64,000 nt of DNA. It comes from Aurantiochytrium sp. KH105 (lineage: Eukaryota > Sar > Bigyra > Thraustochytrida > Thraustochytriidae). Of this stretch, positions 1-12,910 are shown piece by piece. The stretch's first letter is position 1, and every line of letters starts with the position of its first letter. The stretch covers positions 1 through 64,000 of the forward strand of contig BGKB01000244.1 in NCBI GenBank assembly GCA_003116975.1. Direction: 5' to 3'. The position numbers were made by a program, and so were the translations under genes. Under the pieces are notes generated by a model, which ran no database searches, was not told the DNA's origin, and saw nothing but the letters and a program-made list of their open reading frames with translations.

Positions 1-860
1 CGCAACCCCGAAGAAAATGAAGAGACCAAGACGATCCGTTGCCGCGCCTCTTGCGAAACGCAGTCCCAGACCGTTGGACTCGAAATAGGCCCAAAAATTT
101 TGAATAGGCCTCTTTCTTTCATGCTCGAAAAAAATTGGTAGCCGAGACACAGACCCGCGGATCAACGGCAAACTGAGCTGTCAAAGTGATTGGCGCGAAG
201 AGCTTCGCATGCGATACTGTGGGGCTTCCTGTACACAAATCAGTGCTCTCAATGAACACTTGAATTTGCTCTCATCGTCAAAAAATTCTTCGCAAAAATC
301 GACTTGGCCCAACTTGCTCGAATGTATTTGACCATGTACGCCTCCTTGCTCACCGCCCTTGCACCGCCCTGGCACCTGATTTAGGGGACCTCATTTGGGC
401 ACTCAAACGTCAAGTCCGTCCTGTTGATCTACTTTGGAATTTTTGAGTGCCCAAGCTTCGCTCCTCTTGTCGCTGTGCAGCAAAAAGTGCATCTAACACA
501 GCCCATTTTGTTCATTTTCTGCTCAACTATCGCCCAGACTGCAGGTTCAGCGAGCGACGCGACACCTTCAGCGCACCCTCACGCGGCTGCAACAGGTATG
601 ACACCAGCGGCTGACGATTTCTGCTGCACCGCAACCAATACCATAGAGCCGTGCGAAGCTTTCACAAGTGAAGCTTCTTGTTGCCCTTGTTGCAGTACAA
701 GAACCAAGTCGATCTGTGCCAAGCCGACACACGACGCGCCACACGCACAGACCGCCCTGTCTTGCTCGCCATCGCACATGAAAGCCTCTTGCGCAGCCGG
801 CTGCTCGCTCGTGAAAGATTTCGTCACCATCTTGTTTGCCGTTCGCAAGCCCCGTCAGCC
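1..860. other. Left flank, no supportable gene
   Basis: This stretch precedes the satellite array. It holds only short, unrelated open frames, none with a recognisable domain, signal peptide or convincing splice signals. It shares no obvious block with the 1.4-kb repeat until about position 860, where the repeated sequence begins just before the CCACTGCAGAGAC landmark at 901. It may be unique sequence or a more diverged repeat, and I cannot tell which by eye. Confidence 0.5.
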
Positions 861-3800
861 TGCCTTCTGTGTTGGCTCTCAACAGGGCAGCTTTTCGCAT
901 CCACTGCAGAGACAGTGACTGTGCCGACGAGCTCAGCACTTGCCTCAGCCCCAGCACCTACCTTGCACAATCTCGCCCTGCCATGCGCATATCTTTTGCT
1001 CACTCGCGCCGCAGTCAAAAGCTTGCCATCTACATTTTCTCTCTTGTTAGCTCGCGTCATGTTGATCAACTCTAGCCATCCTTCACTGCCGCAAGTGGTC
1101 GTCAACAGCAAAACAAACCACGCTCAACTCTTGCACTGGACCTACGCTGCCTCTGGCTTCCTTTGTTTCGCCTCTGCCATCTCTCGCTTGCTCGATCTCC
1201 TGCCACAAAGCCAACCTCATCTTCTCCTTGTATTTGTGTCGTTCTTTCTTTCACAACAGCGCTGCCTGCACGAGCTCGCCGCCCACGCCGACGAAATCTT
1301 GCCACGCCACCTCTCTGCGCAAGACCTATGCACCGCGCGCCTCGCTCTGTCTCACGACGCTGCTCACTTCTTCTGCAGGCAGCGAAACCAACAAAGAGCT
1401 CAGCTCCAATAACAAAAAAGCAGGAAACAAACGCACTATCATGCTTTTCTCTGCGACAACAATCAATCGAGCCAATCCAAAGCCATGACGTCAGCCTCTA
1501 CACTTGGATCAACCTTTGCAAGCTCATTTGCACATCATCCGCCATCCCTCTCAAGCCCTTAGCAGGCCAAAGCACACCAAGCTAGCCAAGCCGCACCTCG
1601 CTCGCAACGCTAGCCTTGACTTACACAAGCAGCACGCTGTCAAAACTACTCTCGCGGATCTGTCACATGCCTGCCAGCCTCCCCAGGCTCTGTGGCCATG
1701 ATCGCGCTGCATTTGTCTGCTCTTGCGCGTTTTGCCAACGCTGCCCCATATTATTTGCCTTTATCTTGCTCGCCTTCTTGCACCTCGAACGCAGCACATA
1801 TTCTGATGACTCGAAGCCTATCTCCCAAGCAAGCTTGCGCACGCAAATTTGATCATTCGTTGACGACGCAACACCTTTTTCTATCCGTGAGACCAGTCTT
1901 CAAGCCAATACTCTGCACTACAATGCACGTTAGGCTCTCTTCCTCGCCAACGACACCTGCAACATGCGTCAATCATCTTGCAAACGAACAAATATATTCA
2001 CCAACACCCATTCATGCTAATCAGCTCAGCGAGCTTGTCTCGTCATGTCTGCAGCTTGCGTATCATCATCAACAACCCATACATATCTTTTCTTCTCGCG
2101 CACAGACGCCTCACAGACCCACCGCTGAACCCTTGATCCATGCGAAATCGCGCGCATGACGCCACAACATCTTACGCGAGCCTACTCACAGCGTACGCGG
2201 ACGATTTGCAGCCTTTGCATCGAGTTCTGCGACGAGCAAGCCCACCCAGCTTGCCTTCTTTGTTGGCTATCGAAATAAGACAATGACGCCACCATGGCTG
2301 ATATGGCATGGACAAGATGACGTCAACCTTTCGCTCATGAACAGCCTCATCTAAACCCCTTGCGGCGGTCAGTGGACTAGGTAAGGGCAGAGTACAAAGT
2401 CACGGCAGTGAACGTCTCCTAGCCGAAGAGTGTGACAAAGTCCCGTGCTCCTCACCAGCTTCTCTGCACATCACTTATCGAAGTCTCGGACCTGGCGCCG
2501 AGGCAAAGCGGCCCCGTCACGAGCAGACACGAAACATTCCTAGCCAATCAGCGTTGAACAGAATCCATCTTACACTCCATGTCCTCAGCAGTTGGCTCTC
2601 GACAAGGCAGCTTTCCGCATCCCCTGCAGAGACAGTGACTGTGACGACGAGCTCAGCACTTGCCTCAGCCCCAGCTCCTACCTTGCACCATCTCGCTCTG
2701 CCATGCGCGTACCGTTTGCTCACTCGCGCTGCAGCCAAAGCTTGCCATCTACACTCGCTCCCTTATTCTCTCCTTATTTGTTCGCCTCTTTTTTCGTTGA
2801 CTTTAACCATCCTTCACTGCCGTACGTGGTTGCCGACTGCAAAAGCAACCGCGCTCAGCTCTTGCACTAGACCTGCGCTGCCTACCCCTGCCTATTTTTC
2901 ACCTCTGCCATCTCTCGCTCGCTCGATCTCGGGCCAAAAAGCCACGCCTCATTTTCTTGTATTTGAATCGTTCTTTCTTTCACAACAGCGCTGCCTGCAC
3001 GAGCTCTCTGCCCATACTAACACAATCAAGCCACACCACTTCTCTGCGCAAGACCTATGCATCGCGCGCGTCGCTCTGTCTTATAACGCTGCTCATCTCT
3101 TCTGCAGGCAGCGAAACCAACAAACAGCTCAGCTCAAATTACAAAAAAGCAAGAGACAGCCGCACTACCATGCTTTTCTCTCCAACAACACTCGCTCGAT
3201 TCAAACAAAAACCATAGAGCCAAGCTATACACTTGGATCAGACTTTGCAAGCTCATTTGTAGTCCATCCGCCATCCCTCTCAAGCCCTAAGCGGACCAAA
3301 GCGCACCGAGCTAGCCAAGCAACACCTCACTCGCAACGCTAGCATTGACTTACACAAGCAGCACGCTGCCAAAACTGCTCTCACTGATCTACCACACCCC
3401 TGCCAGTCCTTCACAAGCTCTGCGACCAGGATCTCGCTTCATTTGCTTGCTCTGGCGTGAGTTGCCAACGCTGCCCCATATTATTCACCTTTACTTTGCT
3501 CTCTTTCTTGCACCTCGAAGGCAGCTGGTATTTCTCTGATCCGCAGCCTAGCTCTCACACAAGCTCTTACACGCAAGTTTGATCATTTATTGACGATGCG
3601 GCGCCTCTTTCTATCCGTGCAGTCAGTCTTCAAGGCGATACTTTGCATAATCACGCACTCTCGGCTCTCTTTCTTGACAATGACACATGCAACATGCGTC
3701 AGCCTTTTTGTAAACGACCGCATACAATATCCAGCGCTCATTCATGCCAGTCAGCTCGTCGAGCACGCATCGTCACGTCTGCAGCTTGCGTGGCTGCTTC

Positions 3801-6800
3801 GCTCACTCGTACAGAGCTCATCTTCTCGTGAACAAACGTCATAAAAACTAATGCCAGCGCCTCTGATACATGCGAAAATGCTTGCTTGACGCCACAAAAT
3901 CTTGCCATAGCCTGTACGCAGCCTGCGCGGACGATCTACAGCATTTTCGTCGAGAGCGGCGGCGGACAAGCCCGAACAGCTTTTCTTTTTTTTGCCTCAA
4001 TAAGCAGCCTCTTTTCGCATCCACTGCAGAGACGATGACTGTGCCGACGAGCCCAGCGCTTGCCTCAGCACTAGCTCCTGCTCAGCACCGTCTCGCCCTG
4101 CCATGCGCGTACTTTTTCATGTTCTTGCAACAGCAGACGCCTGCCATGAATACTCGCTCCCCTATTCTCTCTTTATTATTTCGTCTTTTTTGGTCAAGTT
4201 TAGCCACCCTTCACTGTCGCAAGTGGTCGTAGACAGCAAAAGCAACCACGCTCAGCTCTTGCGCTAGACCTTCGCTGCCTCCGGCTGCCTCTGTCTTGTC
4301 TCTCCCGTTGCTCTCTCGCTCCGTCTGGTGCCACAAAGCCACACCTCATTCTCTTCTTCTTCTTGTGTCGTCATTTTCTTCTTTCACAACAGCGCTGCCT
4401 GCATAAGCTCTTTGCCCACGCCGACGAAATCTAGCCATTCCACCTCTCTGCGCAAGACCTACGCAGCGCGCGCATCGCTCTGTCTCACGACCCTGCTCAT
4501 CTCTTCTGCAGGCAGCGAGACCAACAAACAGCTCAGCTCTAATAACAAAAAAGCAGGAGACAAACGCACTAGCATGCTTTTCTCTTCAACAATACTCGCT
4601 CGATCCAAACAAAAACCATAGAGCCAAGCTACAGACTTGGACCAATCTTGGCAAGCTCATTTGCAGATCATCCGTCAGTGTCGGCAGGCTGTAGACGGAC
4701 CAAAGCACATTAATTTAGCCAAGCAACATCTCGTTCGCAACGCTAGCCTTGACTTGCACAAGCAGCACGCTGCCAGAACCGCTCTCGCGGATCTGCCACA
4801 TGCTTGCCAGCCTTCCCAAATATCTGCGACCATGCTCGCGCGTCATTTGCTTGCTCTCGCGTGCGTTTCCGACGCTGCCCCATATTGTTCACCTTTACTT
4901 TGTTCGCCTTCTTGGCACCTCGAACGCAGCTGAAATTTTGCTAATCCCCAGCCCAGCTCTTGAATAGGCTTGCCAGCGCAAACCAAACCCTTTGCTGGCC
5001 ATGCAATCCCTCTTTGCCCGTGCAGCCACTGTCCAAGCCGATACTTTGCTTTGCTTATACCACGCACTCTGGGCTCTCTTCCTCGCCAAGCACACCTGCA
5101 ACATGCGGCAAAAATCTTGAAAACGATCGCATACACCGTCTAGCACCCATTCACGGTCAATCAGCACGACGTGCTCGTCTCGCCGGGTCTGCAGCACGTG
5201 TGGCTGCGTCGCGGACCCGCGTTCCATTTCCTCTTCTGTGAAACAAACGCCATAAAAACCACCGTCAAGGCCCTTGATCCATACAAGAATGATGACACGA
5301 TGCCACAACATCTTGCCAAAGCCTGCACATAGTGTGCGCGGACAATTTGCAGTCTTCTCAGCGAGATCTGCGGCGAACGAGCCTAGCCAGCTTTTCTTCT
5401 TTTTTTTGCCTCAACAAGCAGCCGCTTTTCGCATCCACTGCAAAGACGATGACTGTGCCGACGAGCCCAGCGCTTGTCTCGGCACTAGCTCCTACTCTGC
5501 ACCGTCTCGTCCTTCGATGCGCGTACTTTTTCATGGTCTTGACGTTGCAATCGCCTGCCCTACATTCGCTCACATATTCTCTCCTAATTTGTTCGCCTCT
5601 TTTTTTGCCAACTTTAACCATCCTCCACTGCCGCACGTGTTCACCGACAGCAAAAGCAACCACACTCAGCTCCTGCACTAGACCTGCGCTGTCTACTGCT
5701 GCCTTTATTTGGCCTCTGCCATCTCTCGCTTGCTCGATCTCCTGCCACAAAGCCACACCACATTTTCTTTCTTTTTTGCGTCGTCTATTTTATCTTTCGC
5801 AACAACGCTGTCTGCGCGAGCTCTCCGCCCACGCCGACGATATCAAGCCACACCACTTCGCTGCGCAAGGCCTACGCATCGCGCGCGCTGTTCTGTCCAA
5901 TGACGCTGCCCACTTCTTCTGCAGGCAACGAAACCAACAAAGAGCTTGGTTCAAAAAAAAAAAAAAACAGGTCAAACTCATTAGCATGCTTTTCTCTTCA
6001 ACAAAAGTCGCTCGATCCAATTCAAAGCCATAGATCCAACCCGTACACTTGGATCAGCCTTTGAAAGCATATTTGCAGGTCATCCTTCATCCCTCTCAAG
6101 CTCCGAGCGGACCAAAGCACATCAATTTAGCCAAGCAACACCTCACTCGCAACGCTTGCCTTGACTTACACAAGCAGCACGCTGCCAAAACTGCTCTCGC
6201 TGATCTGCCACATCCCAGCCAGTCCTCCACAAGCTCTGCGACCAGGATCGCGCAACATTTGCTTGCTCTCGCGCGCGTTGCCAGCGCTGCCTCATATTGT
6301 TCACTTTCTTCACCTTTCTCTCTCTCTTGCACCTCGAGCGCAGCTGAAATTCCGCTGATCCCCAGCCCAGCTCTTGAATAGGCTTGCTCGCGCAAACCAA
6401 ACCCTTCGCTGGCCTGCGACGCCATTTTTCTATCCGCGCAGTCAGTCTGCAAGGCAATACTTTGCACATACCACGCACTCTAGGCTCTCTGCCTCGCCAA
6501 CGATACCTGCAACATGCGTCAACCATCTTGCAAGCGAACAGATATATTGGCCAGCGTGCAAACGTGCCAGTCAGCTCAGCGAGCTCGTCTCGCCGGGTCG
6601 ACAGCTTGCGTAGCTGCTTCGCTCACTCGTACGCACCTCATCTCCTTGTGAACAAGCGCCATAAAAACCACCGTCAAGGCCCTTGATCAATGCGAAAATG
6701 CTTGCATGACGCCACAACATCTTGCCAAAGCCTGCACGTAGCGTGCGCGGACGATCTACAGCCTTCCCAGCGAGATCTGCGGCGAACAAGCCCAGCCAGC

Positions 6801-9790
6801 TTGCCTTCTTTTTTGGCAGCTTTTCGCATCCACTGCAGAGACAGTGACTCTGCCGACGAGCTCAGCACTTGCTCCAGCCCTAGCGCCTACCTTGCACCGT
6901 CTCGCCCTGCCACGCGTGTACCTTTTGTTCACTCGCGCCGCAGCCAAAGCTTGCTATATACACTCGCTGGCCCACGCTCTCTTTATGAGCTAGTCCTTTT
7001 TTGGTCAAGTTTAGCCAACCTTCACTGCTGCACGTGGTCGCCGACAGCAAAAGCAACCACGCTCAGCTCTTGCATCAGACCTGTGCTGTCTACTGCTGTC
7101 TTTGTTTCGCCCCTGCCATCTCTCGCTTGCTCGATCTCCTGCCACAAGCCACACCTCATTTTCTTCTTGAATTTGTGTCTTTTTTTTTCACAACAGCGTT
7201 GCCTGCACAAGCACTTTGCCCATGCCGACAAAATCGCGCCGCGTCACTTCTCTGCCCAAGACCTACGCATTGCGTGTGTCGCACTGTCCAACGACGATGC
7301 TCACCTCTTCTGCAGGCAACGAAACCAACAAAGAGCTCGGTTCAAATAACAAAAAAGAAAGGAAGCGACGCACTTGCGTGCTTTTCTCTCCAACAACAGT
7401 GGTTCGATCCAATCGAAAGCCACGGCGTCAAGCCACAGACCTAGACCAGCCTTTGTAAGCTCATTCGCAGATCATCCGTCACTATTGGCAGGCTAATCCC
7501 GGGCCAAAGCACATCAACTTATCCAAGCAACATCTCGTTTGCAACGCTGCCTTGACTTACACGAGCCGCACGCTGCCAAAACTGCTCTCGCGCTTCTGTC
7601 ATATGCCTGCCAGCCTTCTTCAAGCTCTGCAACAAGGATCGCACTGCATTTGCTTGCTCTGGCGTGAGTTGCCAACGCTGCCTTATAGTATTCACCATTA
7701 CTTTGCTCTCTTTCTTGCACCTTGAACGCAGCTGGTTTTTCTCTGATTCGCAGCATAGCTCTCACACAAGCCTGTCCACGCAAGTTCGAACATTCGCTGG
7801 CGATGCGGTACTCTTTTCTATCCGTGCAGTCAGTCTACAAGCCAATTCTTTGCACGTACAATGCACGTTGGGCTCTCTTGCCCAACAAACACACCTGCAA
7901 CATGGGTCAACAATCTCGCAAACAGACAAATATGACGACCAGTGCCCATACGTGCCAGTCAGCTTGACGAGCTCGTCTTGCCGGGTCTGCAGCTTGCGTG
8001 GCGGCGTCGCGAACTAGCGTCCATCTCCACTTCAGTGAAACAAACACCTCATGGACCACCGCCAAGGCCTTTGATCCATACAAGAACGATGGCATGACGC
8101 CACAACATCTTGCTAGAGCCTGCACGCAGCCTGCGCGGACGATCTGCAGCCTATTCATCGACATCTGTAACATCAAGCCCAACCAGTTGGCCTTCTTTTT
8201 AAAAACTCTCGAAAACGAGCCGCTTTTCGCATCCACCGCAGAGACAACGACTGTGCCAACGAGCTCAGCACTTGTCTCAGCCCTAGCGCCTATCTTGCAC
8301 CGTCTCGCTCTGCCACGCGTGTACCTTTTGCTCACTCGCGCCGCAGCCAAAGCTTGCCATATACACTCGCTCACATTTTCTCTCTTTTTTATAGCTTGTC
8401 CTTTTTCGGTCAAGTTTAGCCAACCTTCACAACTGCACATAGTCGCCGACAGCAAAAGCAACTGCGCTCAGCTGTTGCCTCAGTATTGCGCTGGCCATTC
8501 CTGCCTTTGTGTTGCCTCTGCCATCACTCGCTCGCTTGGTCTGGTACCACAAAGCCACCCCTCATTTTCTTCTTGACCTTTTCTTTTTTACAACAGCGCT
8601 GCCTGCACGAGCTCTTTGACCAAATCTAGCCACGCCACCTCTCTGCGCAAGACCTACGCATCGCGCGCCTTGCCCTGTCGTACGACGCTGCTCATCTCTT
8701 CTGCAAGCAACGAAACCAACAAAGAGCTCGGCTCAATCACGAAAAAGAAAGGGCCAAACGCACTAGCATGCTTTTCTCTTCACCAATACTCGCTCGATCC
8801 AAACAAAAATCGTGACGCCAAGCTGTACACTCGGGTCATTCTTGGCAAGCTCATTTGCATATCATCCGTCACTGTTGGCAGGCTGAGGCCGGGCCAAAGC
8901 ACATTAACTTTGCCAAGCAACACCTCGTTTGCAACGCTAGCCTTGACTTACACAAGCAGCACGCTGCCAATACTGCACTCGCTACGCTTCCTTATGTCTA
9001 CCAGGCTTTATCAAGCTCTGCGACAATGATCGCACTGCATTTGCGTGCTCTCGCGTGCGTTGCCAACGATGTCCCATATTGTTCACTTTTACCTTCCTCG
9101 CCTTCTTGCACCTCGGACGCGGCTGATATTTCTCTGATTCGCAGCCTAGCTCTCAAACAAGCTTGCTCACGAACATTTGATCACTCGCTGACGATGCGGC
9201 ACCTTTTTTTCTATCCGTACAGTCAGTCTGCAAGCCAATACTTTGCAAGTACAATACACTTTGGGCTCTCTTGCTTGACAATCACGACCGCAACATGCGT
9301 CAACCATCTTACAAGCGACCGCATACAGTGGCTAGCGCCCATACATGCCAGTCAGCTCAGCGAGCGCATCTCACCGGGTCTGCAGCTTGCGTGGCGGCGT
9401 CGCGAACCCGCGTCCATGTCCTCTTCTATGAAACAAACGCCTCATGAACGAACGCCAAGGCCCTTGATCCATGCAAAAATGCTTACATGACGCCGCAAAA
9501 TCTTGGAAGAGCCTGCACACAGCGTGCGCGGACGATCTGCAGCCTTCCTAGCGAGATCTGCGGCGAACAAGCCCAGCCAGCTTGCCTCCTTCTTGGGCTC
9601 TCAACGAGTAGCCACTTTTCGCATCCACTACAGAGACAACGACTGTGCCGACGAGGACAGCGCATGCCTAGGCACTAGCTCCTGCCCTGTGCCGCCTCGT
9701 CCTGCCACGCGCGTACTTTTTCGTGGCCGTGGCGTTGCCCAAGCTTGCCCCCTATTCTCTCCAACGACCGAGCGCCGCGGTGCAACTTCA
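860..9790. repeat. Degenerate ~1.4-kb tandem satellite array (about six units plus a partial)
   Basis: A landmark (CCACTGCAGAGACnnnGACT) recurs at 901, 2621, 4021, 5435, 6830, 8233 and 9625, giving spacings of 1720, 1400, 1414, 1395, 1403 and 1392. Further blocks recur in the same order in every unit: a CACAACAGCGCTGCCTGCAC block, a CTTCTGCAGGCAGCGAAACCAAC block, a GCAACGCTAGCCTTGACTTACAC block and a GCGCGGACGATCTGCAGCC block. Units differ by many substitutions and small indels, so the array is old or fast-evolving. The + strand is pyrimidine-rich. Open frames inside it are not conserved between units, so I treat it as non-coding. The seventh unit is cut short near 9762-9790, where the dispersed repeat begins. 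Confidence 0.9.
2275..2580. repeat. Extra ~310-320 bp inside the first satellite unit
   Basis: The 901-to-2621 interval is about 320 bp longer than the other unit intervals. The surplus lies between the block ending in CTTGCCTTCTTTGTTGGC (about 2270) and the resumption of GTTGGCTCTCGACAAGGCAG (about 2591). It has no counterpart in the six other landmark intervals. No terminal inverted repeat or coding frame is visible, so it could be an insertion or an ancestral segment lost from the other units. Confidence 0.6.
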
Positions 9791-12003
9791 TAGTCCACTT
9801 TGCAGCGCGAAAAAAGTCACTTGACAAGCGCAAGTCTTGGCGCAAGCTTGCAAGAGCTCGAGCTTGCCAAGGATGGATGGGCACGCCAGGCGCCTCGAAA
9901 CAGCCTCGCCCGCGAGCTAGCCCGGCCTGGCATGCTTGGCATACTTGATGATCGCGACTCATCGAGGCTTCTCGAAATTAGAGTTGAAAGGCGCAATCCT
10001 GCACGATCTGGTGCTGGCACAAACAAGATCATCAAGGCGGACTCCGTCATCGTGGCAAAAATAAGCGTATACTGAGGTGGTCGTGAGCGATGTCGAAAGC
10101 AGACAATGCTGAAAGTGCTGCTGCAAATGGCAATTTTTTTTGGCGGTCCTCTTGCGAAGATCCAAGTGAGGTCCCAGCCTCCTTCACGTTGCCTCTCCTG
10201 GCCTTGAGCACCAAGTCTCGTGCTACCTCAGACCAAATGTTTACGCTCTAGTAAAGGGCAAGAGCTAAGTCGGCGCCGCGGCCAACGCGCCAGTTCGTGC
10301 CGGCTTCTTTTGCCTGACATTTTGTCAGCGCATCGCAAGAATGACAGCAAGCACCAGGAGAGAACAGGATCATGTGACGTGTAAGCACGAATCGCGTGAC
10401 GACAAGCTCATACAGGTGTCGTAATCTGGGCCTGAAACGCCTCTACAAGCCGAACTGTTTGTCCATCGCCAGCGTGCGAAAAGATACGCATATCTTCGAA
10501 ACCAGTCAGTCAGCAATCAAGACCAGCAAGTCCCGGCCATCTCTTATTTCTAATCTGACCTTGGCCACAAAACAGCGAGTCAGTCTCAAGCTACCCTCTC
10601 TGCTATCGTTTTGTCTCTGAGATCATCGTTGACAGCTTCTTCGACAAGCTTGCCAATGCTGCTTCAGCTCGGAAACGCGGCGGCGCATCTTCAATCTCGC
10701 TCAAGTCTAGCAAGCAGCACTCGTGCTCGTCGCGCCGTCTTCTTGGATCAGTTTTCGCATATTACACGCCTCAACGCAGCACGCCGGCCGGCCGGCAAGA
10801 CCCAAACTCGCGCATGCGTACGCACATACATATTTAGGTCAGGAAACTTCAAGTTTTTGGCAAGGCTGGTGGCGACCGTGTCTCGAATCGACGATCATGT
10901 CCGCTTTACACGCGAGAATATCTGGCAGACCCGCAGAGAGACTTTCAAAAGATGCCTCTGGCCTGCTCAGCTGAAGAACGCCAGGATGAAACGATCAAGA
11001 TTACAGGCGACCAAGTAGCTCTCGCAACGTCGGCCGCAGCACGCGTGGAGCGCTCGGTGTCCACGTTTGTGAGCCAGTGAGCCATTGGCAACGACACATT
11101 GTCCAAGCGCACAACACCAGTCAATTATCTTCACAGGACTTCGATGCCCTTCGGCCTCTTGCTCGTCACCTGACACAGCAACAGCACAGCCCGTTTCGCC
11201 GAACGATGTCATTTCCACGGGTCGAGATTCTTTCGCGTGCACGAGGCACAGCAGCAAGCGGCGACTTTGACGACATGGCGCCTACAGTTGAGCCTCTGGT
11301 GCCAGCGATCGTGGCCGCATAAACTTGGGGATCGATGCCTCGCGATTGGCGCTAGCAGCGATCGACTTTGCTGTAGCCAACTTGAACGCGAGTTCGATGC
11401 AAGACCACCACGCGCACGAGTAAGCCATTGCATATTACATGCACGCGCTGCGTCGTTCGAGTTTTCTTTGATCATAAGCGCTCGCGAGGGCACCTGAACG
11501 CTGCGGCAGCCTTTTCTTCGCCTTCCTCGTTGCTGCGCAAGAGGCCGAGACGCCGGACAGCGCAAGACAGTCTTTCTGGCTCGCACGTCTCCACTGCAGC
11601 TCACCATACTCAGCCTCCCCGCTTATCTCCTGGCTCGCTCACTCGCGCTGCCGGCACCCGCGCCTGGAGACGTCGCCTTCGCGCCTTCGCTGGTCGTTTG
11701 CATCGTCGTTGGATCAATCCAACTCCAAGCCGCTCCGTGCGCCAAAGCGCTGCGGCGAGGCCTGCCACGGGCGCACGCCCGCCTGAGCACATCGGGCTCT
11801 CAACGCCATCCGTCGGGCCGGCGCGCTGCCTAGGCGCGCCCCTCTCCTCTCCGCGGCGCCCAGCTTCGTCGTTTTGTCTTCGGCGGCGACGATGAGAGAG
11901 AGAGGTCGAGACTGGCCGAGTCTTTGTTTTCGCTGATTGTGCCTGGCTGTTTGTTCATTTACAAGGACCAATGATCCACTTTGCAACGCACGGATAAAAC
12001 ACT
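9791..12003 (+). repeat. Dispersed repeat family, copy A (~2.2 kb)
   Basis: Copy A shares long collinear blocks with copies B and C. Its left part (CGCAAGTCTTGGCGC, about 9828; GCCGGCTTCTTTTGCC, about 10295; GGCGACCGTGTCTCGAAT, about 10869) matches 19690-20400. Its right part (GGACAGCGCAAG, CTCACCAT, GCCGGCACCCGCGCCTG) matches B at 15570-15690 and C at 23640-23760. The block TCCACTTTGCA.CGC occurs at both the left boundary (about 9793) and the right boundary (about 11973), as expected of a unit in head-to-tail arrangement. A 135-codon frame (10611-11018) overlaps the segment whose peptide is conserved among copies. Mobile element versus decayed multigene family is unresolved. Confidence 0.75.
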
Positions 12004-12622
12004 TGCCAGATGTGGATATGGGCACATAAACGAGCTCGCTGCGCGGCAAGCTAGCCACCGATGCCCAAGTCAGACGCGTCGCTCACGAGGCAGCCTGGTC
12101 TGGCCTGCTTGGCTTGATAAAAAACAAAAGGCTGAATGCTTGCCAGTGCTCGAAGAGACGCGCTCATCATCGCCGCAGCCGTCACCATGTTGATCCTTTG
12201 CAAGGAAAGAACAAAGTGCGTGCGCTCAACAACAACCCACCTCTGATCTCGTCCCGGTCTCATCCAATGCTATCACCAAAGACTCTCCGTTGCCGCCGTT
12301 GCAGTCACCTCAAAGGCAGCCACCCACTGCGGCACTTCGCCGATCGAAAGAAAAAAAGGAGATGATGACACTATCTCGCCGTCCTCGCTCTGTCCATCCC
12401 CAAGTTGGTTCCCACGGACGACCACTTTTCTTTTTATTTTCCGTATACTCGCTCTCTTCATTTCTCGAGCATCATCATCTTCGCCACGCGCGCAGGATCT
12501 TCGGGCGCCGGCCAGCGAGCTGCGAATGGCCCAGTATGGGCGCCAGCGCACGAATGGCGCCACCGAACCCGTGGCCTTGAGCCAAACGCATCCGCCAGCA
12601 GCACCCGTTGGCTGTCTTGCGC
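12004..12622. other. Spacer up to the assembly gap
   Basis: The first about 130 bp (to about 12120) resemble the left head of the dispersed repeat, for instance a CGAGGCAGCCTGGTCTGGCC block comparable to CGAGCTAGCCCGGCCTGGC near 9915. This suggests the start of a further head-to-tail copy. After that I see no gene or recognisable repeat before the run of Ns. Confidence 0.4.
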
Positions 12623-12910
12623 NNNNNNNNNNNNNNNNNNNNNNNNNNNNNNNNNNNNNNNNNNNNNNNNNNNNNNNNNNNNNNNNNNNNNNNNNNNNNN
12701 NNNNNNNNNNNNNNNNNNNNNNNNNNNNNNNNNNNNNNNNNNNNNNNNNNNNNNNNNNNNNNNNNNNNNNNNNNNNNNNNNNNNNNNNNNNNNNNNNNNN
12801 NNNNNNNNNNNNNNNNNNNNNNNNNNNNNNNNNNNNNNNNNNNNNNNNNNNNNNNNNNNNNNNNNNNNNNNNNNNNNNNNNNNNNNNNNNNNNNNNNNNN
12901 NNNNNNNNNN
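12623..12910. other. Assembly gap (288 N)
   Basis: An unbroken run of N. All translations across it are artefacts. It lies between two repeat-bearing stretches, so collapse or mis-joining of repeats here is plausible. Confidence 1.

Noticed and set aside
7385-7400. GGTTCGATCC resembling a tRNA B-box
   Set aside because: It is one base short of the consensus, the other units lack it, and no cloverleaf can be drawn around it. No tRNA, 5S or rRNA gene was found in the window.
860-9790. Numerous 60-260 codon open frames in the satellite on both strands
   Set aside because: Frames shift or stop between units, no domain is visible and start positions are not conserved.
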